Shown here one piece after another: positions 12,701 through 24,075 of a DNA stretch of 64,000 nucleotides; the stretch's first letter is position 1; every line of letters starts with the position of its first letter. The position numbers and the translations under genes are program-made. This stretch comes from Mytilus edulis. Lineage: Eukaryota > Mollusca > Bivalvia > Mytilida > Mytilidae. A model generated the notes under the pieces. That model did no database searches. It had not been told where the DNA came from and saw only the letters and a list, made by a program, of their open reading frames with translations. The stretch lies in NCBI RefSeq assembly GCF_963676685.1, contig NC_092349.1, positions 35,446,293 through 35,510,292 of the forward strand, written 5' to 3'.

Positions 12701-15700
12701 TATAGATGAGACGATGACTTATATTTTTTTCAAATCTATGCCATGAAATCGAACCGACCCAGACAACAGGTTGTTATTGAACTGCAAGTGGTTTTCTGTT
12801 TATCTACATTTCTGTTTATATTCACCATATAACCAATTGTAGTCTTCAGAGGTTAATTTTCTGGTGTTAGTCTGAAAACGCAAAAATTGCTTATATATTG
12901 TGATCCGTTAAATTTTACTCTATAAGCCGATGTAAGCATGAGAATCAAAGTTATATCAGGAAAACAAATTGTCAGTTAATACCTCTTAAATTTAGTTGCT
13001 AACATTGTTAAAACTTGAAATAACTAAATTGTTTAACTGTTTTATATTTTAAAGAGTACTTAATGTACCAATAATTGTATAAAACATTATGACGTTATTT
13101 TAAAAATATATTTGTCTGTTTGTTTCTTTGTTTTTCATAAGAAGATCTGGTATAATTGCCAATGAGACAACTCTCAATCAGAGGTCAATGGAATAGAGGT
13201 TTATAACAACTGGTGACTGTACAAAATTTAAAATGTAACTATACCCACACTGGCATGACTTCATAGTTAGTTATAAAAGACCCCGAAATGACATGCTAAA
13301 CAATTCAAACAAGAAAACTCATGTCATGATTTATTGGCACTAATACCACATCTTCCTATATCTATAAAAGAATTATCAAAATAGAAATACGATATACAAC
13401 AAACGACAACCACTGCATTACATGATCCTGACTTGAGACAGGCAATACAGAATAAATACAATCCGTTAAGTTTTCAATTATCCTACTGTGTTCCTAGTGG
13501 TACAATGTTGTCAATATGCCGCAACGAATTGCATTCATATCTTCCCAATTGATAATGTCGTGAGCCCATAGTCAGTTTGAAGCTATCGCATCAGCCTGAA
13601 AAGACTGACATTTAACGGTAAGGGACGTATTTATAAAGCACCTTCAAAAGCTTTGTTCTAATGATTTAACTACTGTGTAATAGACTAAATGTTATTATTA
13701 CTACACACTATCACTCAATATGTGTACTTTTTCTCAGCTCACTATTGACTGCTACATAACCTGTTAGAATGAATGTCCTAAATATTGGCATCTTGTGTAT
13801 GTAATATAATAAATAGCAATATACATGTTATTTTAAACAAGTTATTAAAAATAAAACTGGAAATCAACATCAAATTTAGAAAACCTCTTATTTCCTTTTA
13901 CCGCCTAATTTCATGATGTTAGTTGAAATATATTTTAATTTGATGTAACTATCTTTTTTTTTAGTTATTTTTTTCATAATTCAACCTTTTTATTATGATT
14001 TAAAGACTAATGGTGCATTATATATTACCTTAAGAAATAAATTGCAAACACTTGATAATATGACTAGACCTGTTCATGTTATGTAAACATGGGAACTAAG
14101 CTTACTCCATGCATGCATGGACGAAGGAAACTACCTTTAACTTCATACATGCTTGCATGGACTAACATATAAGACAAATTCCATGCATGCATGGCCGATG
14201 GCAACTCACGTCAACTTGGTACATGCTTGTATTGAATAACACAACAGACTGAATCAATGCTTGCATGAACAAAGGCAACTAATGTTAACTCCATCTATGC
14301 TTGCATGGACACTCCGCCCATGCTTGCATGGACTAACACAACAGACTTAGTTCTTGCATGCATGAGCTAAACTAATTTTACATAGACATCGGAAATTATT
14401 CAATTGTTCAAGCAGACTTAGTCCATGCAAGCATGGACTAAGTTAACGTTAGTTGGCTTCGTCCATGCATGCATGGAGTAAGCTTAGTTTCTATGTTTTC
14501 ATGTTTACATAACATGAAAAGATTTATTCATACTATCAAGTGTTTGCAATCTATTTCTTAAGGTACGTTATAATGCACAATATGTCTTTAAATCCTAATT
14601 AATACCTTGTTTATATTATCCCTTTTTACATCTCAGTCTTACAATGTTCAATTGATGTGCTACGTGAATCTATTTCTTTAATATATTAATTTATATTGCA
14701 GTTTCCACATTTTGATAGGAACGTCAACGACGACATTGGCGTTCAATTTGACAATAACATAGGTGTTATTGAACTCCATACTCCTCTTAAATTTGGACCT
14801 AGATGTCAAAGTATCCCTTATACAACAATAAAAGGTAGTGATGGTTTTAAAAACTGCCAAATATCAGGATGGGGATATATTGATGCTAACAGTAAGTGAC
14901 ATAATGTGAATAGTACGGTTGTTGTTATTGGTTGTAGAATATTCGTTAATCTGTTTGACAATAACAAGCTTTTTAAAAGATCATTGCAAATAGACAGTTT
15001 ATAGATAAAGAGTTTGGCGGGAAATGATTCTCTGTAGATTTTTATAAACTTAACATTGGATCATTTTTTTTTAAATTATGAAAAATAACAAATATTTTAT
15101 TTTTTTTTTATATGGCTATTAAAAAATATGTAATAAAGTTATTAAAAGAAAAGTAGATCTTAGTTAAACAAATATTTACTTGCAACACATGGATAATCCA
15201 GAGAATTCTGAATATCTGACAAAAATCAAAACAAAAAGGAGCGAGCATTCTAAATTCTCTACGAGATACATGTATAGAAAAATCAATTGATATTCAAAAC
15301 ATATCAAATGAAAAAGAAGTCAACAAGTTCTGTTATTCCGCTGTCATAAACACGTACGTTTAAAACAAATAAGGTTATAAAGTTGGAATACTTTTGAAAT
15401 ATTTCCTGTCTACAAAACTAAGGAATTTCTTATCCCAGGAATAGATTACCTTAGCCGTATTTGGCACAACTTTTTGGAAATTTGGATCCTCAATGCTCTT
15501 CAACTTCGTACTTGTTTGGCTTTATAAATATTTTGATTTGAGCGTCACTGATGAGTCTTGTGTAGACGAAACGCGCGTCTGGCGTACTAAATTATAATCC
15601 TGGTACTTTTTATAACTATTTACACCGCTGGGTCGATGCCACTGCTGGTGAACGTTTCGTCCCCGCGGGTATCACCAGCCCAGTAGTCACCACTTCGGTG

Positions 15701-17384
15701 ATGACATGAATATCAATTATGTGGTCATTTTCACAAATTTCCTGTTTACAAGACTTTGAATTTTTCGAAAAACTAAGGATTTTCTTATCCCAGTAATAGA
15801 TTACCTTAGCCGTATTTGGCACAACTTTTTGAAATTTTTGGATCCTCAATGCTCTTCAACTTCGTACTTGTTTGCCTTTATAAATATTTTGATATGAGCG
15901 TTACTGATGAGTCTTGTGTAGACCAAACGCTTGTCTGGCATACTTAATTGTTATCTTGGTACTTTTGATAACTATTTGATCAATACTTTAGTTTGTCTAT
16001 GATGATGTATATAAATAGCACATCTGACTATAGGTTAGGGTTTTCATACTTCATAACTTAAATGTGATGTTCATGAGTTGTTGTCCGAAGATGTAGAAAA
16101 CAATAAGTGTTTTGATATAAAGAAATCATTCGCCATTGCCAAATAAGGTTGCATCAGAATTTCAATGATCGATATGAACATAAAATGAAGCATGATCATC
16201 AATTTGTAATTTCTGCTTGAGTTGTTGCTCCTTAATTCAATAGGACTATGCACGATGTGATCACATTTCAACCACTGATGTACCTAATACTGTGAACCAA
16301 CTAATTTTCGCATGTGATTTATTTTCGAGACATTTGCGAGTAGAAAAAATAACGCAAATATAAATCGCCGCGAATATGTAAAACTTTGATGTTTTCTTAT
16401 TTATCTTCAGGAAGACAATTTTAAAATCTCGAGATTAAACGCTACGAAATGGGTTAGAAAAGGCTAAACGCGAACTACAGTACAGTATCTGTAAAAACCA
16501 TATGTTGGTTTACATTATGTGGAAATTTAAATAAATGTAAGCTAACAGCTGACATACTCTTTGAAATCAGACTGCATCCTTACATTAAAATTTCGAATTT
16601 GCAAATCTTCTTTGTAAGTTGTGCAAATACAATTCATGATAAGATATTCGAAAATTGCAAATTTTTACAAATCATAATGATAATATTTATTGCACAGAAA
16701 CAGAGTCACCAGACACTCTCCAGTTTGCAGATATTTCAGTTTTATCCAATACCAAATGCAATGACTTAGTAGATCCTATAATACCCAAGACTCAAATATG
16801 TACTTACGACTTCGATAATAAAAAGCAACCCTGCAATGTAAGTATAAATATTTTGATGTCATATGAAACAGTACAACTGGTCTGATTCATAAACGTTTAA
16901 ACAGTGATATATTGTTAGTATCTTGACAACGTCGACATCCACACACTTGACATAATAAGGAAAACGACTGTATTGATAACTGTAAAAATGTAAATGGAAC
17001 TAAAGCAGTACATCTCAATTGTGAAAAGTATATATAATAAGATAATATTCGTCTGTATTAATGTCATTCAAAACGTCTTTTCGTTGAATGAATAAATGCT
17101 ACATTTTACATTATATACTAGTATATGAAATTCTATATCTTATGAAAATAATATTTTATAAAAATAATTTTAGAAATGATTTAAATTTGATGAAATTGAA
17201 ATTCTATTTTCAGGGTGATGCTGGTGGACCTTTGACATGTGAAATAAATGGACGTCGTGTTCTTGTCGGAGTGTTCGCATGGTTATTTAACGAGTGTGAT
17301 GCTAAAAACCCGTCTTTCTATTCACATGTTGCCTATTATACTTCTTTTATTGAAAAATGGACTGGTATAACAGGAATTCCTTAA
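9682..17384 (+). CDS. Gene B: intact serine protease homologue with all three catalytic residues replaced
   Basis: Coding exons 9682-9718, 10568-10584, 11155-11318, 12445-12529, 14702-14891, 16698-16837 and 17214-17384 all have AG/GT borders and join in frame to 267 residues, normal for this family. Two in-frame TAG codons just before the ATG support the start. Residues 1-18 are a signal peptide (hydrophobic core LAVIVTAFL), so the product is secreted. The chymotrypsin fold starts at TTQ-IVAG (22-25). Cysteines 42, 58, 136, 168, 182, 191, 201 and 220 and the SGWG motif are kept. The triad is not: TSAAC gives Ala68 for His57, FDNNIGV gives Asn120 for Asp102, and GDAGGPL gives Ala214 for Ser195. 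No Arg or Lys precedes IVAG, so trypsin-like activation is not expected. Known pseudo-proteases act as binding or cofactor proteins; the role here is unknown. Confidence 0.93.
10568..10584 (+). other. 17-nt microexon of gene B
   Basis: Preceded by a pyrimidine tract and TTTTCAG, followed by GTAAAT. It adds the last residues of the signal peptide (AFLPDK with the split first codon) and is needed to keep frame: 37 plus 17 gives 18 codons. The identical-length microexon exists in gene C (33306-33322). Confidence 0.8.
13140..13480 (-). repeat. Repeat of the GCCAATGAGACAACTCTC family (family 3) in intron 4 of gene B
   Basis: Runs from GCCAATGAGACAACTCTCAA through TATAAAAGACCCCGAAATGA to AACGACAACCACTGCATTAC and TCCTGACTTGAGACAGGC. 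The strand label assumes the 24076-24530 copy is sense. The same copy sits in gene C (37095-37400), so it was present before the duplication. Confidence 0.75.
13984..14609. mobile_element. Foldback element with CATGCATGCATGG internal repeats, in intron 4 of gene B
   Basis: The left arm (13984-14131) and right arm (14460-14609) are inverted copies: for example GATTTAAAGACTAA with TATGTCTTTAAATC, and TTGCAAACACTTGATA with TATCAAGTGTTTGCAA. Both arms end inward in CCATGCATGCATGG. Between them the motif CATGCWTGCATGG recurs about ten times, mostly every 34-40 bp. Gene C lacks the whole block (its intron runs straight from 37725 to 37745), so it is a later insertion in B or a loss in C. No protein is encoded. 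Confidence 0.8.
14925..15245 (+). repeat. Family 4 repeat (GGATGTTCGCTAC / GGCGGGAAATGATTCTCT) in intron 5 of gene B
   Basis: Contains AATAACAAGCTTTTTAAAA, GGCGGGAAATGATTCTCT and ACATGGATAATCCAGAG. A collinear copy is at 38065-38370; other copies are at 34760-35130 and 43060-43800. Confidence 0.6.
15393..15977 (-). repeat. Inverted tandem dimer of family 2 repeat in intron 5 of gene B
   Basis: GATTACCTTAGCCGTATTTG appears at about 15446 and again about 15803, a 357-bp period, with GACGAAACGCGCGTCTGG and GGGTCGATGCCACTGC between. Gene C passes directly over this site, so the dimer was inserted into B after duplication. It is the second dimer inserted in this one gene. Confidence 0.8.
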
Positions 17385-17422
17385 GTTTCAGAGCTAAACT
17401 TACGATGTGTAAAAAATATAAA

Positions 17423-17436
17423 AATAAAAGAATAAA
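17423..17436 (+). promoter_or_regulatory. Polyadenylation signals of gene B
   Basis: Two AATAAA hexamers (17423-17428 and 17431-17436) lie about 40-50 bases after the stop codon, matching the place of the signal in gene C. Confidence 0.65.
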
Positions 17437-17644
17437 AATTGCTTGTAGTCTTTTCTGGTAGAAATAGCAAATTAGGCACTCTTAACTTGATACCAGTCTG
17501 TGCAATAGCACAACTCACAATATTGAATAATTGAAAAAGATGTTCGTAAACTATTTTAGAGTATTTCTTGTAAAGAAATCTTATCCATCATTCAGGACAA
17601 AACATTATTTACGTTTATTCGAAATTGAGATTTAAAATATGGCG

Positions 17645-18436
17645 GGAAAAGGCTGACTCGGACTTTTACCTTATATTTGCATTGGTATTATAAGGTCTCA
17701 AAACAAAAAAACGAAAATTAAAAATCTTCTAAAATTTTGATAAGTATTATATGAAAAAATAAATGGTTGTTATGGGGCAAAATATTTTACATTGTATTGT
17801 ATGGAAAAACACCAACGAGTCCGAACATTTGACACAAATTCCAAAACCTCACCTAAGTACATCCTTAACTCACGATTTTCAACATATCTTTCATATACAT
17901 TACGATTGATTGAACTTTTGGAATTTTTCTATTATCGATACGAAATATATGAACCTTTTTTTGAAAAATCGCTTCAGAACTGCATCATACATTTATACCA
18001 TAGTTTGTGTTTGTGCAATTTTAATATGATAGTTGTTTGACATTGTTTTTGAAAGTTTTTGGCTGAAATTTTGGTTTAACCAAAAAATGTTTATCGTGTT
18101 TTCTTAAATTTAAGAATAAATTGTGTTTTATTGTAAAAGTCGAATTGGAGGGGATAAGTGTTATTTCCGGTATATTAGTTCACTAAAGCTGACATCTTAG
18201 GTAGTAAAATGATTCATGCTTTATACATCTCAAATTGGGTAATTTCATATCCTAGTCTATTCTGACCAGATCAATCGTAGAAAACCGACAAGTGTCTACG
18301 TTCTTCTTCTTCCGAATACGGGAGTAGACTCCTAACTTCCCGGAACTTGTGTGCTATGTACGTATGGTCTTAATTTAAAAATATTATGACAAAGAAAAAT
18401 CGTTAACAATAACATATATACATTATGAACAGTGGC
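17645..18436. other. Unit-1-specific sequence between gene B and the LINE, nature unknown
   Basis: Absent from unit 2. An open frame of 82 codons at 17792-18040 has no recognisable motif and AT-rich codon use, and I do not call it a gene. No repeat family was recognised. Confidence 0.4.
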
Positions 18437-18654
18437 TTTGTAGTGTGATTATTGATTGATTGATTGTTGGTTGCTTAACGTCCAGTGGCAAATATTCCAT
18501 GCATATTCAGGACGAGAACAAGTTCACAATAAATACAATAGGTAGGTTGATACAATAGAGGCCATCTGGGATGATGGTCGGGGAAATTTAAACTGCCACT
18601 GGAAAATGAGGGTATATTGGATAGGGACAGAAATTTTGCCTTGCAACAGGCCAC

Positions 18655-19260
18655 CTACGGGCCCCTCAAAGAGTTGTTGCAAGGGTTCTTAACGTGCAAA
18701 GAGCGTGGCACTCTCTTTACACGAGGCATCGGATTTAACGTCCCCCTTCTGACCGGACGCCCCACTTCGGCAAGCGTTTTACTGCCGGTCGGGAGAAGAC
18801 CAAGTGACCATATTTCTATACCCCAGTCACCCTTGGGGTATGTAGTGTGATTAGTTGTTGTGGATCCGTCAAGTGTTAGAGTGGATATGCCACTTTTGAA
18901 GGATTCCAGGGTGTCGGACATACCTATTGCTTCAGGTAGTGAGTTCCAGTCCGAAATAGTGCGAGGATAAAATGAAAATTTATAGAAATCTTTATTTGTT
19001 GATATTTGCCTAAATTTATGTTTCCCCCTAGTACGTCTATCAGATATTGTTAAATTGTCCTTAGGAACTTCAACTAATCCCCAATTTATTTTATACAGCA
19101 TAGTTAATCTAGCTTTTTTCCTTCTTATTTCTAAATTTTCCCATTCCAATGATTTAGTTAAATTTGAAACTGCTCCAGGTGATCTGTCTTTATAATCATT
19201 GAAGACAAACCTGGCCGCCTTACGCTGTACCTGCTCAACCTGAGAGATGTGTTGTTTTTT
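18655..19260 (-). pseudogene. LINE C-terminal region
   Basis: The minus-strand translation gives QRKAARFVFNDYKDRS, then RRKKARLTMLYKI, RRTRGKHKF and FSFYPRTISDWNSLP, the conserved tail after the polymerase in CR1/Jockey-type LINEs. The end of the open frame (about 18655-18830) runs into the 3' untranslated part. Confidence 0.8.
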
Positions 19261-19499
19261 TTTTGTACGGATCCCAGACAGGGGAAGAGTTTTTCGACGA
19301 CTGGACGGACAAGTGATGTGTACGTAAGGTTAAAAAAAGTTTTTCAAGTTCCTACGAAGAAAACCTAAGGTTTTATTTGCCTTACAGGTAGTATTGTTTA
19401 TATGTGTTCCCCCATCAAGATCATGGCTTATAGTTACGCCTAAATATTTACTGTCTTTTACTGCTTCTAAAACATGATTGTGCAATATATAATCAAAAT

Positions 19500-20577
19500 C
19501 GGAAGGTTTACTTTTTTAGAAATATAAATTACATAGCACTTCTCAGGATTAAATTTCATTTGCCAGTCCTCTTCCCATTTTACTAAACTAGATAAATATT
19601 TTTGAAGTAATTGTGCATCAGAACTATTATTTACATTTATATACAATAAACAGTCATCTGCAAAAAGTTACATGTTCGGGTAGGTCATTAATAAAGAGTA
19701 AAAATAATGTTGGGCTTAAAACTGTTCCCTGAGGCACACCAGAGTCAACAGCTAATTTTGAAGATTTAACACCATTAAGTAGTACTTGCTGTTGCCTGTC
19801 AGCTAAAAAGTCATTTATCCAATTTAAATTTTGATTTCTAATACCATAAAATTCTATTTTCTAGGCTAATCTTTGATGGGGGACTTTATCGAAAGCTTTG
19901 GAAAAATCTAAAAGTATGACATCTATTTGGTTACCATATCACAAATGGTTTTGCAAGATTTTGTATGCTGATGATAAGCTGGGTCTCACAAGACCTTTTA
20001 CGTCTAAACCCATGTTGAATATCATTTAATATGTTATTAATTGTAAGATGTTTCCTTATGTTGCTTGTTAAAATGTGTTCTAAAATTTTGCAACATATTG
20101 CAGTTAATGAAACTGGTCTATAATTATTAGCGTTATGCTTGTCACCTTTTTAAAATTTGGTACAACATTAGCCTGCTTCCAATCATTTGGGATTTTACCA
20201 ATATCAATAGATTTTTGCAAAAAGAATGTCAATTCTTCTGCAAAATTATGTAAAAAATATGCTGGTAGATTATCAGGGCCAGTGGCTTTGTGTGGATTTA
20301 AGTTTTTAAGTAACTTTAATAAGCCTTTATTACTAATAAATATGTCTGGCATAGTGGGGTGGGGACTTGTACCTTTATTTGGCATAGAGGATGTATCTTC
20401 GGTAGTAAAAGCCTTTTGTTCATTTAGGATGTTAGCTTGTGTATTCGGCTCACTATATAATAAACCATCCTTTCCTCTTAATGTTGACACTCCAGATGTT
20501 TCTGTTTTTTTTTGCTTTTTATAATGCCAGAAAGATTTAGGTTTTTCTTCTAACTGGGGGCTAATTGTTTCTTGCAT
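19500..20577 (-). pseudogene. LINE reverse transcriptase, frameshifted
   Basis: From 20577 downward: KATGPDNLPAYFL and IPNDWKQANVVPNFKK (the start of the RT domain, one 157-codon frame), then after shifts HGFRRKRSCETQL, ILLDFSKAFDKVPHQRL, and the catalytic FADD box at 19664-19653 followed by KWEEDWQMKFNPEKC. The FADD frame is reached only through a one-base shift just upstream (a short T run). An order of GPD, LDFSKAFD and FADD is typical of CR1/Jockey-group RT. Confidence 0.85.
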
Positions 20578-20944
20578 GCACGTGCTCTGGTCTTTTCTTA
20601 TTTCTCTTTGAGCAGTAGCTTTTAACTTTTTATATTTATCTTTATGTTCTTGTTTACCAGTTTTTTTTAGCTTTGTTGTTAGCTTTACGTTGTTTTTTTT
20701 ACATAAATGGTCTATATCCCTATTTACCCAAGGGTTGGTGTACTTATATTTAGTTTTTTTGCTTGGTACATTATCATCTATTATTTTATTACTACCTTTT
20801 TGAATTTATTCCATAATTGGTCAATATTTAGATTTTCATTAGCCTGAGATATAAGTTCAGATATAAAATGAGATGTTATGTCTTTTATCTTTTTAATATC
20901 AACCTTTTTCCATAAACACATTTTATGTTGTTATGTTAAGATCT

Positions 20945-21148
20945 TTAAGGCTTACAGATTGCATCCACTAATACAATATCATGGTCAGATATACCTGGTA
21001 TAGATTTTATTTTTGTTATCAATGCAGGTTGGTTTGTGCAGAAAAGGTCAAGGACATTATCTTTCCTGGTTGGAAAATCAATCATTTGTTCAATGCCTAA
21101 GTTGTTCAGCATATCTATAAATGCTTCATTCAACTCCTTAGTATACAT
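20945..21148 (-). pseudogene. LINE apurinic endonuclease fragment
   Basis: The minus-strand frame contains MIDFPTRKDNVLDLFCTNQP and GISDHDIVLVD. The SDH motif, including its catalytic His, is that of the AP-type endonuclease of LINEs. Upstream sequence to about 21600 continues the domain in broken frames (FWLGGDFN-like stretch near 21200). Confidence 0.78.
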
Positions 21149-21658
21149 TGAGCCAGATATATTTTGTTCCGGCTATTTTATGTCTTGAAGGTTAAAGTCA
21201 CCACCAAGCCAGAAGGTGGAATTTTTAAATTTTAACTTAAGTTCATTAATTTCAATGATCATTTGTTTGAGATAGTCTATATCATTTTTATTTGATGATC
21301 TATATGCAGAAATAATAACTAAGGATTTGGTATCAGTTATATTAATTTGAGCAGTAATAAGTTCTACATTTTTGCTTTTATATACTTCTTGGCAAATAAC
21401 AACTTTTTTAATGGCGATTAATACACCTCCACCTTCTTTTCCGACCCGGTCGTTTCGGAATGCATCTTCAAATAGTGTGTTTATAAAAATTTCAGAAGAT
21501 AATACATCTTTGTTTAGCCAAGTTTCATTACCAATAATAATATCTGGTTTAGATGACGTTAATAAATTTTCAATTTGAGGAACTTTATTTTTACACCTTC
21601 TAAAATTATTCTGAAGAACTCTTAAGGAGTTTTTTTCTATTAATATTCTTATTTTTAA

Positions 21659-22291
21659 TTACTTAGTCACTGGTGGTTTCGGTGATGATGTAGCAACTGG
21701 GTCTCCAAAATTTTCATGACTATCAGTTATATTGAAGCTTAAGGAAAAAGCTGAACTATCTGAAAGTACTGAATATGAGTTAGGGTTCAAAATAGAATTA
21801 CCTGATGAGAGGTATGATTGAAAAATGGTTCTGGAGTGATTAGGAGTATCACATATCGGGCATATCCAAAGTGCTGATGAATTTCCAAACTTTTCATACA
21901 TAGATGGACTTATATTTACACATCCAATATGACACCATTTCTCGTAATTATCACAAACAATAGCATCACTGTCCCAGGTACACATATGCGAGCAAATAGA
22001 GAATGGATAACTGGAGTCATTCAAGTTTGATTGGCCAGGGTTGGTTTCAACCTGGTTGCTTAAAAGCATTCTAATCAAAAGATGAATGTGGCGATCTGAT
22101 TTGCCAAAAACACATTTATTCTTAAAATTGGACACGTGTAAGTGCCAGTAATAAATCTGGGGTACCTCAATTGTTGTTTCACATTGAAGGCTGATAGTGA
22201 TACCCACATATTTGTTGGAATCTAGTATATTATTTTGTATATTAAACTCATTGACTGTGCTCAGAAAAATAAAAAATGTTGAGCAAATCAC
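21659..22291 (-). pseudogene. LINE N-terminal protein with 2A-like motif and PHD-like zinc finger
   Basis: A 210-codon open frame. Residues 71-87 read LLIRMLLSNQVETNPGQ, close to the 2A ribosome-skipping consensus (D-V/I-E-x-N-P-G-P) but with Gln in place of the final Pro and Asn-Gln in place of Gly-Asp. Residues about 99-152 hold Cys, Cys, Cys, His and Cys spaced as in a PHD finger (CSHMC, IVCDNYEKWCHIGC, WICPIC). Some LINEs of marine invertebrates are known to carry 2A-like sequences near their N-terminus. The frame ends at a stop before the endonuclease, unlike a full single-ORF element. Confidence 0.7.
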
Positions 22292-22499
22292 GACTAAGCT
22301 ATGTCTAAATATCTTGACAAAATCTAAGTGTCACAAAAATATAATCAGTGAAGAGAAGGATCGTGACTCTCATACACATTCATAACATGTTTAATTAGAC
22401 AGTTAGTAGTTGATGACAAATTAGATCTTCGTTCCTTGGGCGACTCAAGGTCACAGTATAAACACATGTCAGTTAACTGCTAGTAGTCTGTTGTTATTT

Positions 22500-22945
22500 A
22501 TGTATTATTGTCATTTTGTTTATTTTCTTTGGTTACATCTTCTGACATCAGACTCGGATTTCTCTTGAACTGAATTTTAATGTGCGTATTGTTATGCGTT
22601 TACTTTACTACATTGGTTAGAGGTATAGGGGGAGGGTTGATATCTCACAAACATGTTTAACCCCGCCGCATTTTTGCGCCTGTCCCAAGTCAGGAGCCTC
22701 TGGCCTTTGTTAGTCTTGTATTATTTTAATTTTAGTTTCTTGTGTACAATTTGGAAATTAGTATGGCGTTCATTATCACTGGACTAGTATATATTTGTTT
22801 AGGGGCCAGCTGAAGGACGCCTCCGGGTGCGGGAATTTCTCGCTACATTGAAGACCTGTTGGTGACCCTCTGCTGTTGTTTTTTATTTGGGCGGGTTGTT
22901 GTCTCTTTGACACATTCCCCATTTCCATTCTCAATTTTACACTAA
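22500..22945 (+). repeat. Mussel repeat (GGGGCCAGCTGAAGGACGCC family, family 5)
   Basis: Contains CATGTTTAACCCCGCCGCAT, CAAGTCAGGAGCCTCTGGCC, GGGGCCAGCTGAAGGACG and GTTGTCTCTTTGACACATTC. It is the best-preserved copy in the window; others are at 55380-55725 (forward, diverged) and 56595-56885 (inverted). It lies next to the 5' side of the LINE in opposite orientation; copies elsewhere without LINE sequence show it is separate. Confidence 0.75.
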
Positions 22946-23715
22946 GAAGCCATATTATATAAGGTGTAAGGATTGATAGATAGGATATTATTACCTATTT
23001 AATCATAGAGACTCTGTTTGCAGATCAAAACAAAAGCAAACAAAAAAAGTAAACCGGAAGTGGTTTACACTGTTTACATTTATGGAAAATAATTTTCCCG
23101 CCACTGTACAAATGTGAATCAAAAATTTACGTATACAAATATTTTAATTTACAAATATTTTGATAATTTTCATACATACAATGACAAATGTAAGCCAAAT
23201 GTTGATGTAATAGCAAGTTCCGGGATTTATTACTCTAGAAAAAGCTGTAAGTTCCAAATATTTTTGAGAGCTGCAATTTAAACATCCATTTCCTAGCACA
23301 TGCGCACACACTTCCTGTGGAACGTTACACTTACACTGACAAAAGACTCCAAAATTCAATAGAATTATCTAAATAACATTTAGAATGAACACCGATTCCA
23401 TCGTACAAGAATATAGAACCAAGCCTCTTTACTAATTTAAAACTGATTGCACGATTTTATGACTTAGACATCCGATTAACGAAAGATTAAACGAAGAGTT
23501 AAAAGTTTTACGATAATACTTTCATTGCATGATTGGTGACATCCTTGAAGACTTGCGTGATCACAAAAAGCATTTGACATGTTTTTGTTACATATAATGC
23601 TGCTTTCTACTTCATGAATGGAAAACACGGTCACTTTGGAAACAACTACAATGTACTGTGAGTTAGAAAAAAACCTTGATGAAACAGTAACAGAAAATGC
23701 AGGGGGAATCAAACG
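22946..23715. other. Unit-1-specific sequence, no gene seen
   Basis: No counterpart in unit 2. Two minus-strand open frames of 71-78 codons have no recognised motif. Contains GGAAGTGGTTTACACTGTTTA but no clear repeat ends. Confidence 0.4.
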
Positions 23716-24075
23716 TAGGGTTCAGTATTTTAATTTCTTAATTTAAAATCTGGATAAATACTATCAGAAATTGAGACATTAACAACTAATAAACACCAAA
23801 CGTTACGTGCAGCCGTTTGTATACTTTCTAGTTAAAAGCAGTCATTAGATATATCAAATTGGACTTGCCCAACAATTTGCTGTCTTTTAGTACAAAAATT
23901 CCACTTTAAAAGCTATTATAGGTTCCTTAAAGTGAAACTTGCGGTAGAAAGATGTATTATGATTCTGATACCAAACTTACTATGCCATGATTACCAATCG
24001 ACAAGCTGTAACACGATATTGACCTTGTTATCATATGTTTAAGGAGCGATTCATTTTTGTTTGTAGAAAAAGACA

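Larger units (their letters stand above)
18440..22400 (-). mobile_element. CR1/Jockey-type LINE retrotransposon, degenerate
   Basis: Read on the minus strand the order is: N-terminal region with a 2A-like motif and PHD-like finger (22291-21659), endonuclease (about 21600-20900), reverse transcriptase (20577-19500) and a C-terminal region (19260-18800). The 3' end near 18445-18470 is a short run of CAAT units, like the microsatellite tails of CR1-group elements. Frameshifts and stops interrupt it, so it is not active as read. The element and its flanks (17645-23715) are missing from unit 2, so insertion in unit 1 after duplication is the simplest reading. The exact 5' end is not visible. Confidence 0.85.

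Noticed and set aside
14100-14480. Regularly spaced palindromes, considered as a CRISPR-like array
   Set aside because: The genome is eukaryotic, the repeats are degenerate, and the block is bounded by long inverted arms as in a foldback element.
9682-17384. Gene B as an active trypsin or chymotrypsin
   Set aside because: All three catalytic residues and the activation Arg are missing, and every exon border is consensus, so misplaced exons are unlikely to explain it.
18440-22400. LTR retrotransposon or retrovirus-like element
   Set aside because: No LTRs, protease or integrase seen; endonuclease SDH and FADD-type RT order plus a microsatellite tail fit a non-LTR LINE.
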